Source: Pteria penguin (taxonomy: Eukaryota > Mollusca > Bivalvia > Pterioida > Pteriidae). From it: 64,000 nt of DNA. The translations under genes were made by a program, and so were the position numbers. The stretch covers positions 19,939,341 through 20,003,340 of the forward strand of contig CM068583.1 in assembly GCA_035048485.1 (NCBI GenBank), in the 5' to 3' direction. The notes under the pieces were generated by a model. The model did no database searches. It had not been told where the DNA came from and saw only the letters and a list, made by a program, of their open reading frames with translations. Of this stretch, positions 63,215-64,000 are shown piece after piece; the first letter of the stretch is position 1; the number at the start of each line of letters is the position of its first letter.

Positions 63215-64000
63215 CTGAAAAGAAGAAATACTTTATGTCATCGGTGACTTTAAAATTGAAAATTAAAAAAGATCTTTAAAAGCAGATGTTTAATTTTATT
63301 ATTATTGCTGTTGTTGTTACTATTATTATATAACACACACCTACACACACATCCTCACACACATAATCACACACCTACACACACCTACACACATTTATAA
63401 GGGTGTGTGTAGGAATAGAACAGATAGGAATGCAGTAGATGATAAACCATCCTTACACAATCCGAATCGACAGCCAGAATCGAGTCCAGGTTCTCAGATT
63501 AGAAGTCCGATGCAATACCACTGGATCAACCTTCGTTTTTTGTTTACATTAATATCAGGATCAGGACCAGTGTATGATAGAAGTCGGTATTAAGTTATGA
63601 TTAACTACCTTTACCTAGAATTTTCATAATGACGATATTGTCTGCATTGTGACACCTGAGTACAATTACACATATTTTTTTGCGATAAAACATTATCACA
63701 CATAGGGTACATTGCACAATCGGTGGATCGAACCCAAATCCCCTAGAAAACAGAGGTGAGTCCAAGTGCCCGAGATCAATTAGCGTCTCCTGTTTGGGTA
63801 GACATACCCGCCATAAACGCTCCAAAACATACTGAAGACGCAGAATATTTTAACACATCCGAGACACGGTGAATATGAACAACATAGACAGCAATTTGGC
63901 TAGCGAAGTGAACCAGAAAAAAAAACCCAACGTGTTTATTTCGATAGAACATTCAGCTTTATATTTGCATGATCTGGTATACGTATACATGCTAGCAGCC
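63215..64000. other. Cathepsin L-like intron reaching the window edge
   Basis: No further cathepsin exon was found on the minus strand. A GGGTTCGATCCACC segment near 63726-63740 (minus strand) resembles a tRNA B box and may be a SINE remnant. Otherwise nothing is seen. Confidence 0.45.
63331..63398 (+). repeat. CACACCTA-type simple repeat
   Basis: ACACAC runs are interrupted by CCT and ATCAC units, in the cathepsin intron upstream of the penultimate exon. Confidence 0.85.

Noticed and set aside
63601..63825. Minus-strand 74-residue frame as an upstream cathepsin exon
   Set aside because: It has no papain-family motif (no CGSCWAF, no propeptide signature) and includes a B-box-like repeat segment.

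Overview
The window is eukaryotic nuclear DNA. It is AT-rich, and its genes are split into short exons by long introns full of repeats. The spliced proteins are conserved animal orthologs. The repeats are hairpin-ended, minisatellite-bearing elements of the Helentron/HINE type, tRNA-derived SINEs and MITEs, which together suggest a marine bivalve mollusc. No species can be named from the sequence alone. No bacterial, viral or CRISPR content is visible.

Layout, left to right. (1) Positions 1-4580 are flanking DNA with a MITE that has a clear target-site duplication, a tRNA-like gene, and two weak candidate minus-strand exons of a possible membrane protein. (2) Positions 4581-33691, plus strand, hold the complete WDR11 gene: 29 coding exons that join in frame to 1242 residues, with introns loaded with repeats. 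(3) Positions 36260-41230, minus strand, hold the complete THOC3 gene: 6 exons, 322 residues, tail-to-tail with WDR11. (4) Positions 44474-49777, plus strand, hold an ANKRD53-like ankyrin-repeat gene: 4 exons, 513 residues, divergent from THOC3. (5) Positions 52318-58454, plus strand, hold SPCS2, the signal peptidase complex subunit 2 gene: 5 exons, 201 residues. (6) Positions 60764-63214, minus strand, hold the last two exons of a cathepsin L-like cysteine protease whose 5' part lies beyond the right edge.

The genes are unrelated housekeeping functions: endosome-to-Golgi trafficking, mRNA export, spindle or cytoskeleton, ER signal-peptide cleavage and lysosomal or digestive proteolysis. There is no sign of an operon or a co-functional cluster. 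The exon joins were built by hand from GT/AG sites, continuous reading phase and similarity to remembered vertebrate orthologs. No alignment was run.

The most notable features are in the non-coding DNA. Several repeat families with unrelated sequence share one plan: a hairpin at the 5' end, internal tandem units of about 145 bp, and a 3' hairpin or CTTG end inserted between T residues. One copy is nested inside another. Other points are tandem AGGTCA half-sites carried by the minisatellites, a GC-AG intron in WDR11, two fold-back elements side by side in WDR11 intron 1, and an orphan WD-blade-like exon relic.
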